Assembly (NCBI GenBank): GCA_016786705.1
Contig: JAEUVV010000006.1
Coordinates: 62,001-126,000 of the forward strand
Direction: 5' to 3'
DNA length: 64,000 nt
From: Taibaiella sp.
GTDB lineage: Bacteria > Bacteroidota > Bacteroidia > Chitinophagales > Chitinophagaceae
Part shown: one piece after another, positions 13,622 to 23,264 of the stretch
How the letters are laid out: the number at the start of each line of letters is the position of its first letter
How positions within the stretch are numbered: position 1 is the first letter of the stretch
Program-made: the position numbers and the translations under genes
The notes under the pieces: generated by a model
What the model was told of the DNA's origin: nothing
The model's input: the letters and a program-made list of their open reading frames with translations, nothing else
Databases searched by the model: none

Positions 13622-14731
13622 ATGATACATTTGTTAAATGTTGAAGAATGGGCGGAGCGCTACCAGAATGGTGACCTCCTGCCGGAGGAGCTGAAAATGT
13701 TACATGCGACGCTCGAGGAAGATATCGTATTGAATAAAGCTTTCGAGCAGGCTTTGCAAATACAGGTACTGATCCGGGAGCATGCCCGCAAAACAAACCT
13801 GAAGTCCAAACTGGCACAGGCTGCGGTACAACACAGGGCACAAACGGTAGCGGCACAGGATAAACCTGCTGTAGCAAAACCTGAAAAAGGAGTCTGGATG
13901 GCAATAAAACGCTATTGGAAACCTATTTCCGCGGCCGCAGGTATCGCTTTATGCTCTTCCCTGTTTACCTATACCCTTACCAAGGATACGAAATCTAAAA
14001 ACAACCAGTACGTATTGCTGAAAAGAGATATTGAGTCCATCAAAAAATCTCAGAGCCAGATCATCAGCAATATGAAGCAAACAGAAAACAGCGCTCCTGC
14101 TCCTGTTGTGGATAACCCGGGCACCTACAGCGGTTCCGGCTTCGCCATCAGCAATGACGGTTACTTTACTACCAATTATCATGTGGTGGAAAAGGCCGAC
14201 TCCATTTACCTGGAAATGAGCAATGGTAAGTTTTACAAAGCCTCAGTGATCAAAGTAAACCCGGAAGCGGACCTTGCTATTCTTAAAGTAGAGGATAAAA
14301 ACTTTGCTTTCAAGCAGGCCATTCCCTATACTATCGACAAAAATGTGGCTTTACTGGGACAGCGCATCTTCAGTATAGGTTATCCTAAAGATGAAGTAGT
14401 CTATAATGAAGGTTATATCAGCAGTGAAAAAGGTTATGATGGTAATACATTGGCTTATCAATTAGAAATCACGGCCAATCCCGGCCAGTCCGGCGCCCCG
14501 GTATTAGACAATAACGGTAACATTGTTGGTATCATTACCGGTAAGCAAAATAATACCAGCGGTACTACTTTCGCGGTGCATGCCGAGCAATTAGTAAAAA
14601 TGATATCGGAACTTTCTAAAGATAAAGACAAGAAAGTAAACCTGAACAATAAAAACCGCTATAGCAGCAATCCACGCCCGGAACAGGTAAAATCGTTAAG
14701 AGAATTTGTTTGCGCGGTGCGCGTCTACTAA
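13622..14731 (+). CDS. Membrane-anchored trypsin-like protease with anti-sigma-like N-terminus
   Basis: The 369-residue protein has a cytoplasmic helical part (1-95), one transmembrane segment (about 101-119), a short coiled linker and a periplasmic trypsin-fold domain (about 165-350). The catalytic triad appears complete: His187 (NYHVV), Asp217 (EADLAIL) and Ser290 (NPGQSGAP). No PDZ domain follows, unlike DegP. Its position directly behind an ECF sigma gene suggests that the N-terminal part binds the sigma factor and that envelope stress or self-cleavage controls release. That role is inference; a plain DegP-like quality-control protease is the alternative. Confidence 0.78.
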   Translation: MIHLLNVEEWAERYQNGDLLPEELKMLHATLEEDIVLNKAFEQALQIQVLIREHARKTNLKSKLAQAAVQHRAQTVAAQDKPAVAKPEKGVWMAIKRYWKPISAAAGIALCSSLFTYTLTKDTKSKNNQYVLLKRDIESIKKSQSQIISNMKQTENSAPAPVVDNPGTYSGSGFAISNDGYFTTNYHVVEKADSIYLEMSNGKFYKASVIKVNPEADLAILKVEDKNFAFKQAIPYTIDKNVALLGQRIFSIGYPKDEVVYNEGYISSEKGYDGNTLAYQLEITANPGQSGAPVLDNNGNIVGIITGKQNNTSGTTFAVHAEQLVKMISELSKDKDKKVNLNNKNRYSSNPRPEQVKSLREFVCAVRVY

Positions 14732-14732
14732 A

Positions 14733-15074
14733 TTACCAGGCCAGGTCCTCATCTTCAGGAGTTGAAGGCGGATTTTCCTGTTTTGAAATATTTTTTTCCA
14801 GTTGCCGGTCTATAATCAGATCGGCAATTTTTTGGGCAATATCCCCGCCCGCGGCCATGACTTCTTTTATCTTTCTTTCAAAAATATCCAGGCGGTACAA
14901 TCTGGAAAAAAGTTCCTCTAACTGGTATTGCATCATATATCTTACCTTATCGGCCAGGGCAGCGGCAAGCCGCGCCCTGCTGATATATTCTTCTGTATGT
15001 TCCAGCTCAAAGCTACTGCCAATCACTTTTCCTAATGCGGCCTGCTGTGCTGCAAAGTCCTCCTGCTCTTCCAT
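14733..15074 (-). CDS. Conserved small helical protein downstream of sprA
   Basis: The ATG at 15074 is chosen over a TTG at 15098, which would overlap sprA. The 113-residue product is helical and charged, ending in an acidic Pro/Glu/Asp tail. It has no signal peptide or membrane segment and no motif I recognise. It begins 10 bases after the sprA stop, so it is probably co-transcribed and may be an accessory of unknown role. It converges with the protease gene, leaving one base between the two stops. Confidence 0.6.
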   Translation of the reverse strand: MEEQEDFAAQQAALGKVIGSSFELEHTEEYISRARLAAALADKVRYMMQYQLEELFSRLYRLDIFERKIKEVMAAGGDIAQKIADLIIDRQLEKNISKQENPPSTPEDEDLAW

Positions 15075-15084
15075 AGCTACCTTT

Positions 15085-18000
15085 TTACTGTCCGGCAAAT
15101 GTGAATGTTAAGCGTAAGCCGCCCCTCGTGGTCGTCAGCGGGAATGAAGTATTTACATACGGGTTGCTTTGTTTACGGTCAAAGTAAAACTGGATCTGTA
15201 AATTATCATTGATAATATAGTCGATCGTCGGCATGATAGAGATCACACGCTGGCCCATTGTCGCTACACGCTCATCCATAGCGATGTAGGTGTTTGTGGT
15301 CACATCATCCCGGATACCGATATCGCATTTAATGTTCAGGTCATTTTTCAGCTGGCGGGTGCCAAACAGGCTGAAAGGTAACCTGAGGCCACGCACGCGG
15401 TACCCTAAACCGAACTCAAAAGTGGATGATTTCGTTTCACTTACCTGGTAGTCGATCAGGCTCAGGCTCACCATCCTGGATTTTCCGTAGTCCATCCTTA
15501 AGGTAAGGTCATTTTTAAAGGCGGCGTTGAAGCCCAGGATTGGTCCGAAGTTTTCATTAATGGTGATATTCGGCACCTGGAAAAACGGCACATAGTTGTT
15601 CGAGTTCGAATCAATGAACGATGGGAAACCCACCCCGATCAGGTCTGCATACAGCAATGAATTCGTAAATGAGTTCATGCTCATCTTACCGGTATAATTA
15701 TGATTCAGGGTAAATGAATTCATAATGTTTGAAAACAGTTCCAGGTTAGACAAACCGGTATAGGTCACCCTCCAGTTTGGCATCGGGAAATAATACTTAA
15801 ACGGATTACTGCGAATATTGTTTTGATCATACTGGATCAAAGGGATTGATTTCGGGTCCCTGCCGGAGTATGCGGCAAGGAATGCCGGGATCAGTACATC
15901 CTGGGAAAATCCGGTATATCCTTTGGTATAATTCGGGTTATTAGGGTCCCTGGTCCCCCCGGTATAGGGGTTGGCAGCACCCAGGCGGTCAGATATGATC
16001 GATCTGGAATTTACAAAATCCCGGTAAGTATCATCTATCTCATTGGGCTTGCCTTTGCCAAACAGGGTACTGATACCCACATAGGTCATATCAAAAGTAC
16101 CGGTAAGATAAGGATTGATCTGTTCGAATCCGCCAACAACCTCATCGTATTTATTAATACGGGACTGGTTACGGGTAAAGTTACTGGACCAGTTAAGGTC
16201 TATACGCATTTCTCTTATTGGTTCAATTGCTGCCCTGATGTTGTAAGCCTGGGTATAGCGTTGCTGCATCATACCATTAAACAGGCTATCTTTTGACAGG
16301 TTATTTCTTAGTATTTGCTGATCCAGCCAATACTGGTCCGGCTGGTAACCCAATGCAAAGCCTAAGCCATTGGCATTATTCCGCATATTAGCGCCGAAGT
16401 AATTCGTGCTATCCATATAGCCCGGCAATACGGTACCACTGTTTTCTGAATAGTCGACATTAATATTCTTGATCATGGTGGCAAAGCGCAACAATGCTTT
16501 AGTGCCATTACCCATTTCCGGTACAATAGCTCTCTTCGCTTTACGCCAGGCTACCATCGCCTTACGGTATCTTAAGCGTTCTTCTTTTCTTAGTTTTTTA
16601 AGAGCTGCGGCAACTTCTTTTACTGCCATTGAATCACTGCCCTTTACATCCTTAGCCGTAAATTGCTTCCGCTCCGGCTTAGGCGGTGTTGGAGCCTGCT
16701 TTTTCTTATCCTTATCCTCTTTTTCATCTCTTTTAGCGAGATTTTTATCGCTGCCTATAGTAAGGCTGCCTTGTTTATCTCCCAGCTTCATCTTGTCCTG
16801 GCCCGGCCCGCTTTTCTTCGGCATTGGTTTATTAGCCTCCCTTAAAAAGCGGCTCCTGCTGTAGAGTTGGGTAAAATTAAAGGCGCCGTTCACTTGCTTC
16901 AACTGGGTGTTGGTGATGATGTTACCCTGGCTGTAAGCTACTAAAGAAGCTGCTGTCCAGTCGTAATTGGCATTGTATACCAGGTTAACAGTAGTCCAGC
17001 TCAGGAAGGGGAACTTGCTCGTCGGCAGGTTATAAGCGATATCTACTTTTTGAGTAAAGTAAGTATTCCTTCCAAAGTCGGATAAGGCGTCAAACAACGA
17101 ATCTCTTTTAGAGCGGGTATTGATCCTGCCGTAAGGCTCGTCAATCCTGGATATATTATTGGCCTGGTAGTTAAGGGATAAAGACCGGGTGAACTCCCAT
17201 CTCAGGTTATAATTCCGGTTCCAGATAAAGTTCTTATAATAATAAGGTGGTAATTCATAGTCGCCTTCATCCACGTTTCTTAAGATTGTTTCATTAAAAG
17301 TACGATCCAGGCTATTCCTGAAGGTAAATGAATTAGGCAGATAGTTGAAATTAAAGTCTCTTGCGAAAGCCAGCCAGGGCGACTTCGATTTGATCGCTTT
17401 CTTAAATGGCTCCCAGGGCTTATTGGCCACCGCGTAAGTATAACCCAGACCTAACTTCTGATCGGTAAATTCATCACTTTGGATCAAAGGGTTCCTGGTA
17501 TATTGTTTCAGGTAGGAATAATTCAGATCAAAGTTCTTAACACTCCAGGGCTTAGGCTTCCCGGCTTTCTGCGGATTGCCCAGGATACGCATATTATTTA
17601 TGTTAAAGCTGGTAATAGACCTGAAGTCCTGTGCCGCCTGCTGTAACGAACGGCGCTCGTCACCGGAATATCGCGACAACTTATCACTAAAGATAACATC
17701 AATATCGTAAGGGTCGTACTCGGGGTTCGAAGTATTTTGGGAATACCCCACGAATACAGGAAGCTGAACGCCAAATTTAGCAGGCAGCAGTTTTCCTAAA
17801 TTAAGATTGGCATTTCCTTCATAACTAAAATAATCTTCACGCGCACGGTCATTCACCCTTTGATCGATGCTGCCATACCCTTTGGTATGCATAGAGCCAC
17901 CTGCGTGCAGGCTACCCAGGTCCGCCAGCTGCGCATTAAGCTGTGCGGTAGCGGCATAACCGGAGCGCTCGTCCGTGCCGGCATTGCGCAATTCATTAAA

Positions 18001-21000
18001 CCACACTTCTACACATTTCGCCAGCCCGTCATCAGCCGGGTTTTGAGTGGTTCTTTTAGGATTCAATACCCCTAACATGATATTTTTCACTTCACCGAAG
18101 TTAGGGCTACCGATTACTTTGATCACCCGGCCATTGCGGTCTACGCCCTGGTATGGCAACGCGGAAGAGGCGTTGGAAGCATTACGGTCATTCTTTAAAT
18201 TGATGAGGTCTTCCAGGTTGATCTCCATATTATTCGCTGCCGGCCATACCTCTTCTGAAGTGATCGCACCGGTTCTGGGCAGGGTTACGCTTAAGGGCAC
18301 CTGGTATTCATAATAGTTGCGCACATAATCAGATCCGATACGGATGAATGCCACGAGGTCCCCATCACGAACGGCAGGTTGATTATCAACAGATTCGGCA
18401 TGTATAAACATTTTTAATTGTTTATACTGTCTCATGTTGACACCAAACTCTTTAAACACCCCGCGGGCATCGCCATCTTTAAGCCCGCAGATTTGCAGGG
18501 CTATGGCTTGCTCATCAGCTCTTAACTGCTGGCCGGTAGTTGCCAGCTGTAACTGGCGCTCAATACCTGGCGGTATTTTATAAGGGATTGGTGTTTTATT
18601 ACTGTTTTGGGCCACATTTACATTGGTAATGCCAAAAGTGGTTGTTCTCTGGTCTTCTTCCGGGATATTCTCTCCCGGGTTGATCAAAGAGAAGTTGTAC
18701 CTGCGCCATGCGCTTCTTTCAAATTCAAGGCGGGCAAAACGTAAGGTTGTCTGCTCCTCAAAACCATTCATGAACATTCTTACGAAGCGGATACTTCTGA
18801 AATCACTGATACCGCCAACTTTCGCATCGAATTCTTTAACCGGGATCTTGATCTGGTACCAGGTATTCACACTTTGGGTTTTATCCGGAAGCGTTACCGT
18901 TACTTGTCTTTTATCCACGATATGATTGGTACCCACCTGCATGTTAGGTTCCAGCTTTACTCTATATTGATAGTAAGCTTCTGACTCGTTCAGCGTGTTA
19001 TCCCTGTTAATATCTTCAGATTCCGGTAGTGAAGTACCAGCAGAGGTTTGGGACCCGCTGTTATCATTTAATACCGGGGAGTTACCCTGGGGATTATTAA
19101 AGTAACGGTAACGCTCCAGTACACCACCTTCATCCCGGTCATAATCTGAATTATAAAAATGCTTGAAATTATCTGATGATGGGTCATTGAATAATTTTTG
19201 ATAGGCGGGGGAGCCTACGCCTAAAACACCACCTACCTGGTTTAAGAAATTTTCAAAAAATTCCTCTCTTTCCTCTCTGTCGTCTAAAGCATCATACCCC
19301 ACATCCTGCGTAGCCCTTGCTGCCGGGTCCTGGTCAAAGGCACGTACGATCTGTTGCTGGAATTTGGGAATATAGCCCCAGATAGTACGGTCCAGCTTAT
19401 CCAGGTTCTTAGGATAAGTGATCCCGTTTTCAAAAGCCATACGGGAATCTTTCAGCACATCTTCCGAAACATTACCCAGGTTGAAGTATAAGTAACCGCC
19501 CCTGCTGGCCGAGTTATAAATAAACGGATCCAATACCCAGAAGGTCAGGTACTCCACATTTGTTTGTTCAAAATCACTCTGGTCTAATGCACGCTGGATA
19601 CCGCCCCACCTGGCAGCAGGATTTAATAGCTCACCGTTTGCGGGATTTATATTAGTAGCGTCAAAGTTATAAGGTCCTCTTATCGTTGGATTATAGTTCA
19701 GATCAAAGGTCTGAAGGATGCCCATGCCACTCGCTGTCTCGAGTCCCGGAAATACTTCCTTGATATTTACCTGCCGCCAATAATCCTGCAGTCTTTTATC
19801 ATTTCTCACACTTGCCGGGGAGTTTGGCCCCCCTTCATTCAACTGCGGTTCAATATTATACCAGGAAAGGTTTGCGCGGTTCATACCCGAGCGCAGATCT
19901 CCCACTAAACTGGCTTCCGGAAATAAAATATTATTGGCAGGCCCTACCGCGTCCAGCGGCACGCTGGACAAGCTCCAGCTATTAGCGGGGTAGCGGATAT
20001 CATAACTGTTACTGGCGCCTTCAAAATCATCCACATAGTTAGTACCGCCTTCATCGCTCGCGAGGTCTACAAACCTGGAGTGTCCCGGGAAAATACCGGC
20101 GACCTCTGCGCTACCGGAGATAAGAGAAGGCGCTGAGGTACTGTAGAACGGCAGTTTATCTACCAGCCGGGTCAGCCAGGGCACTTCTGATTGGTAATTC
20201 ACATCGGCACCGACCACTGTATTCTTAAGCGGGTCATAACCGCTGGTTACTTTTTGTGTAAACGGTCTTTCGGCAAGCCTCATGTAGGTGGCCCCGAGGG
20301 TCAGCTTATCATTCGCGTAATAATCCAGCCGGGTTCCCATAAAGCTTTGGGTGGTCTGGCCGAATGTACCATTATCTTCGTAAGAGATATTGATGGGTTG
20401 TCCTGAATTTAATAAACCCTGGTTCAGGATACGCACTACGCCCATGCCATAATCAACCGAGTAGTCGGTACCCTCCATCAATCGCTGCCCGCCTACAGAA
20501 ACCGAAACAGATCCCTGTGGTATATTAAACCCGTTCAGCCGAATCTCGGAACCACCGCCTGAATACTGGAACTCTCCTTTGATCAGGAAGCGGTTATTTT
20601 GCTGTTGCTGTATCGCTACCGCCTTCGTGGAATCGTAGAGGATCTGGTAGATGTATTTTCTTTCTAAGTTCGGGTCATTGCCTAATGCCGGCTTCAGGGT
20701 ACTCCCAAAGGGTTCCAGTGTGGGGAATATGATCTTACCGTTCCGGCTGTTTACCGTAATCCCTTCTACAAAGTCAAACACCCCATCCGGGAAGGGGTCA
20801 TTCTGCGGGTTAAGCCGGTCCAGGTTTAATAAGCTGATAATGGGAATTCCGGCGCTAGGGCCTTCCGGCAGGAAACGTTTGTTCCCACCGCCCGGGTCCT
20901 GGTACAATACATTAAGGCGGAACCGGTCTTTGGAAATATTCATACCCTGCAGGGAATAAACGTTTTTCATCATCAGGTCCCAGATGGGCAGGTTTACGCG

Positions 21001-22539
21001 GTGAGCAGTCCCTTTCAATAATTTCAGGAAAATTACTTTCTGGCTGCTACTATCCGGGGGCAGGTCTTCAGAAAACTCACCTACCTGGTGTACTTCTCCA
21101 TTGTAGGTATAACGGTAAGCCACTGCAACCACATCATCCGGGTTAGGCGTCATGGTAAGTAAGGAGACGTAACCTAATTGCGGCTGGAAGTAAAATTCGT
21201 TTTCATTCAACTTTCGCACGGTAACCCTTTGAAATTGCTCCCCTTCCTTCAATCCCATGGAGATCGCACCCTGGGTAGCTGTGCTCTGCATCCGCGCCAT
21301 AGGGTTTTGATTCAGGTTTTGGTACAAAGCATTGGCTTTATTATCAGGATAAGGTATGCCACTACCATTACGTAAAGTAGCATTATAAGGATTGCCCTCC
21401 CCCAGGTCCATAAAGGCCATCGCGTCCCTGATGCCCTGTGTGCTCCCGGTACGGTTGGTTACCCAAACCTCTACTTTATTAATCATTACCTGGGAGTTGA
21501 TCCTTGGGAACTCTGCCAGGGCCTTATCATAGTTCTCGTAAAAATACTGCCCCAGTAAGAAGTGCTTGTTCTCATCATAGTCATTGATCATGAGCTCGAA
21601 GTCCTGGGTCATAGCCCCGCCTTTGGTCGTCATGGACCTTCTTTGCGATTTCTGCTGAGAGATCACGTTGGTCATCCATAACTTACCCCACTGGGTTTGT
21701 AATTTTAAGCCGAAAAGCGAAGAAACGCCGGGCGTTAAAGCACTGCGCAAAGGGAAACTGGTATTACCCAGCTCGATCTTTTTAATAATTTCATCCTCTT
21801 TACCCGTATACTCCAGACGGCGCATTTCCTGCATTTCGCCAAAGTTGGACAGGGTATTGTTACTGATATTCAGTTTCATCTTGTCGCCGATCTGGGCAAC
21901 AAGATTGACATTCATCTGCATATCAAAATCAGGAATGGCATATTTCTGATTCCGGAACGGGATGTTGGGGTTTTTTAAATTCTGGGAGAAGAATCCTGCC
22001 ATAACGGTAAGATTTCCCTGTGGTTTAATATCCAGTTTTGTACCGCCGAATAAGCGATCAAAAACGCCTTCTTTATTCAGGGCAGGCAGCTCCGGCTTTT
22101 GGTTAAACATGCCCAAAGCCTCCAGCCTTTCACTAAAGTATTCATTTTCATCCTGCCTTGACCGGTATTTGTAATACTCGTCAAAGCTCATTTCTGTAGG
22201 GTTCCTGAAGTTGAGGTCCCCTATTTTTTCAATAAAGCGGTAGCTATTGGAGTCGGGGTCATATTCCACCGATTTCCTTATGTTCTTAGGATCATTTAAA
22301 TCAAAATAATTGGCTGCAGTGGTATCTCCGTTACCTGCAGGACCGGCCTGGGTCTTATCAGGAACCGGGAATTTTAAGGTATCCGCAGCAGCATCCTCAT
22401 ACGGCTCCGGGTTGTCTTCCCAGGACCATAATTCCGTAAAACGGCCAAAGCCCCCAACGGCCACCTGAGAAACAAATGCCGTGGTTGCTACTATCCCCAA
22501 TACGCCTAACCCTCTGTATATTTTGCGTTTTGTATTCAA
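15085..22539 (-). CDS. sprA: SprA, outer-membrane translocon of the type IX secretion system
   Basis: The 2484-residue product matches SprA/Sov in size and style. It has an N-terminal membrane-targeting segment, alternating beta-strand and loop sequence throughout, and a strand ending in LTFTFAGQ at the C-terminus. SprA forms the giant 36-strand barrel through which type IX cargo, such as the nuclease encoded at 44143, leaves the cell; it is also needed for gliding where present. A low-complexity Lys/Pro-rich insert lies around residues 1900-1975. The start is a TTG at 22539, because a stop codon lies four codons before it and no ATG intervenes. ruvA precedes it, a common arrangement in the phylum. 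Confidence 0.93.
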   Translation of the reverse strand: MNTKRKIYRGLGVLGIVATTAFVSQVAVGGFGRFTELWSWEDNPEPYEDAAADTLKFPVPDKTQAGPAGNGDTTAANYFDLNDPKNIRKSVEYDPDSNSYRFIEKIGDLNFRNPTEMSFDEYYKYRSRQDENEYFSERLEALGMFNQKPELPALNKEGVFDRLFGGTKLDIKPQGNLTVMAGFFSQNLKNPNIPFRNQKYAIPDFDMQMNVNLVAQIGDKMKLNISNNTLSNFGEMQEMRRLEYTGKEDEIIKKIELGNTSFPLRSALTPGVSSLFGLKLQTQWGKLWMTNVISQQKSQRRSMTTKGGAMTQDFELMINDYDENKHFLLGQYFYENYDKALAEFPRINSQVMINKVEVWVTNRTGSTQGIRDAMAFMDLGEGNPYNATLRNGSGIPYPDNKANALYQNLNQNPMARMQSTATQGAISMGLKEGEQFQRVTVRKLNENEFYFQPQLGYVSLLTMTPNPDDVVAVAYRYTYNGEVHQVGEFSEDLPPDSSSQKVIFLKLLKGTAHRVNLPIWDLMMKNVYSLQGMNISKDRFRLNVLYQDPGGGNKRFLPEGPSAGIPIISLLNLDRLNPQNDPFPDGVFDFVEGITVNSRNGKIIFPTLEPFGSTLKPALGNDPNLERKYIYQILYDSTKAVAIQQQQNNRFLIKGEFQYSGGGSEIRLNGFNIPQGSVSVSVGGQRLMEGTDYSVDYGMGVVRILNQGLLNSGQPINISYEDNGTFGQTTQSFMGTRLDYYANDKLTLGATYMRLAERPFTQKVTSGYDPLKNTVVGADVNYQSEVPWLTRLVDKLPFYSTSAPSLISGSAEVAGIFPGHSRFVDLASDEGGTNYVDDFEGASNSYDIRYPANSWSLSSVPLDAVGPANNILFPEASLVGDLRSGMNRANLSWYNIEPQLNEGGPNSPASVRNDKRLQDYWRQVNIKEVFPGLETASGMGILQTFDLNYNPTIRGPYNFDATNINPANGELLNPAARWGGIQRALDQSDFEQTNVEYLTFWVLDPFIYNSASRGGYLYFNLGNVSEDVLKDSRMAFENGITYPKNLDKLDRTIWGYIPKFQQQIVRAFDQDPAARATQDVGYDALDDREEREEFFENFLNQVGGVLGVGSPAYQKLFNDPSSDNFKHFYNSDYDRDEGGVLERYRYFNNPQGNSPVLNDNSGSQTSAGTSLPESEDINRDNTLNESEAYYQYRVKLEPNMQVGTNHIVDKRQVTVTLPDKTQSVNTWYQIKIPVKEFDAKVGGISDFRSIRFVRMFMNGFEEQTTLRFARLEFERSAWRRYNFSLINPGENIPEEDQRTTTFGITNVNVAQNSNKTPIPYKIPPGIERQLQLATTGQQLRADEQAIALQICGLKDGDARGVFKEFGVNMRQYKQLKMFIHAESVDNQPAVRDGDLVAFIRIGSDYVRNYYEYQVPLSVTLPRTGAITSEEVWPAANNMEINLEDLINLKNDRNASNASSALPYQGVDRNGRVIKVIGSPNFGEVKNIMLGVLNPKRTTQNPADDGLAKCVEVWFNELRNAGTDERSGYAATAQLNAQLADLGSLHAGGSMHTKGYGSIDQRVNDRAREDYFSYEGNANLNLGKLLPAKFGVQLPVFVGYSQNTSNPEYDPYDIDVIFSDKLSRYSGDERRSLQQAAQDFRSITSFNINNMRILGNPQKAGKPKPWSVKNFDLNYSYLKQYTRNPLIQSDEFTDQKLGLGYTYAVANKPWEPFKKAIKSKSPWLAFARDFNFNYLPNSFTFRNSLDRTFNETILRNVDEGDYELPPYYYKNFIWNRNYNLRWEFTRSLSLNYQANNISRIDEPYGRINTRSKRDSLFDALSDFGRNTYFTQKVDIAYNLPTSKFPFLSWTTVNLVYNANYDWTAASLVAYSQGNIITNTQLKQVNGAFNFTQLYSRSRFLREANKPMPKKSGPGQDKMKLGDKQGSLTIGSDKNLAKRDEKEDKDKKKQAPTPPKPERKQFTAKDVKGSDSMAVKEVAAALKKLRKEERLRYRKAMVAWRKAKRAIVPEMGNGTKALLRFATMIKNINVDYSENSGTVLPGYMDSTNYFGANMRNNANGLGFALGYQPDQYWLDQQILRNNLSKDSLFNGMMQQRYTQAYNIRAAIEPIREMRIDLNWSSNFTRNQSRINKYDEVVGGFEQINPYLTGTFDMTYVGISTLFGKGKPNEIDDTYRDFVNSRSIISDRLGAANPYTGGTRDPNNPNYTKGYTGFSQDVLIPAFLAAYSGRDPKSIPLIQYDQNNIRSNPFKYYFPMPNWRVTYTGLSNLELFSNIMNSFTLNHNYTGKMSMNSFTNSLLYADLIGVGFPSFIDSNSNNYVPFFQVPNITINENFGPILGFNAAFKNDLTLRMDYGKSRMVSLSLIDYQVSETKSSTFEFGLGYRVRGLRLPFSLFGTRQLKNDLNIKCDIGIRDDVTTNTYIAMDERVATMGQRVISIMPTIDYIINDNLQIQFYFDRKQSNPYVNTSFPLTTTRGGLRLTFTFAGQ

Positions 22540-22575
22540 ACCAAACGATCAAATTAATTTTTTCAATTATATTTT

Positions 22576-23169
22576 CTATAAATTTTTCAATGCCGCTTTT
22601 ATCAATTCTTCCACTGACAGATCATCTCCCTCAGCTTTTATTGATTTTTTTATGGCACTTTCCGCATTAGCTTTGGGTATTCCTAAACCCAGAAGCGCAT
22701 TTAAAGCATCCTGCTCCACAAGTGGAATCACCGGGGTTGTACTGCCGGCTTCAAGATCCGGAACCGTCACCGCAAGTTTGCCTTTTAATTCCAGGATAAT
22801 CCGTTGTGCAGTTTTGCCGCCGATACCTTTTACCTTTTCCAGCGCTTTACTGTCCCCGTTGGCAATAATTCTTGCCAGGTCAACAGCGGTAAGCGAGGAA
22901 AGTAAAATGCGCGCGGTAGCAGCTCCTATACCGGATACGCTTAGCAGCTTCTGGAAAGCGTCTTTCTCTTCCAGGGTAGCAAAACCATAAAGTACCCAGG
23001 CGTCTTCCCGCACCTGCAGGTGGGTATACAGCAATACCGCTTCTTTTTTATCTTTAATCTGCTCGTAGGTATGCAATGTTATATTCACCTCATAACCCAG
23101 GCCGTTAATATCCACGAAAGTCTGTGCCGGGCTCAGCTGCTGCAACACTCCTTTTACATATCCGATCAT
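22576..23169 (-). CDS. ruvA: Holliday junction branch migration protein RuvA
   Basis: The ATG at 23169 (MIGYVKGVL) is the family start; an upstream in-frame alternative adds 11 unrelated residues. The 197-residue product has the OB-like domain I (1-65), paired helix-hairpin-helix motifs in domain II (LLSVSGIGAATARILL near 75-90 and LEKVKGIGGKTAQRIILEL near 108-126) and a C-terminal three-helix domain III that contacts RuvB. It tetramerises on Holliday junctions. sprA lies 37 bases downstream on the same strand. Confidence 0.95.
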   Translation of the reverse strand: MIGYVKGVLQQLSPAQTFVDINGLGYEVNITLHTYEQIKDKKEAVLLYTHLQVREDAWVLYGFATLEEKDAFQKLLSVSGIGAATARILLSSLTAVDLARIIANGDSKALEKVKGIGGKTAQRIILELKGKLAVTVPDLEAGSTTPVIPLVEQDALNALLGLGIPKANAESAIKKSIKAEGDDLSVEELIKAALKNL

Positions 23170-23204
23170 ATTTTCACTTTGTGCTGTAATGCTTTTTATC
23201 AAAC

Positions 23205-23233
23205 GAAAAAACGCTGTGAATTAGTACAGCGTT
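23205..23233 (-). terminator. Terminator of the DUF6089 gene
   Basis: On the minus strand AACGCTGT pairs with ACAGCGTT and is followed by TTTTCG. It lies between this gene and ruvA. Confidence 0.65.
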
Positions 23234-23264
23234 TCCATTTATTATTTAAGATTTCTTTAAACTT

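Noticed and set aside
16469..16864. Plus-strand 131-codon frame inside sprA
   Set aside because: Antisense shadow of the Lys/Pro-rich insert of SprA.
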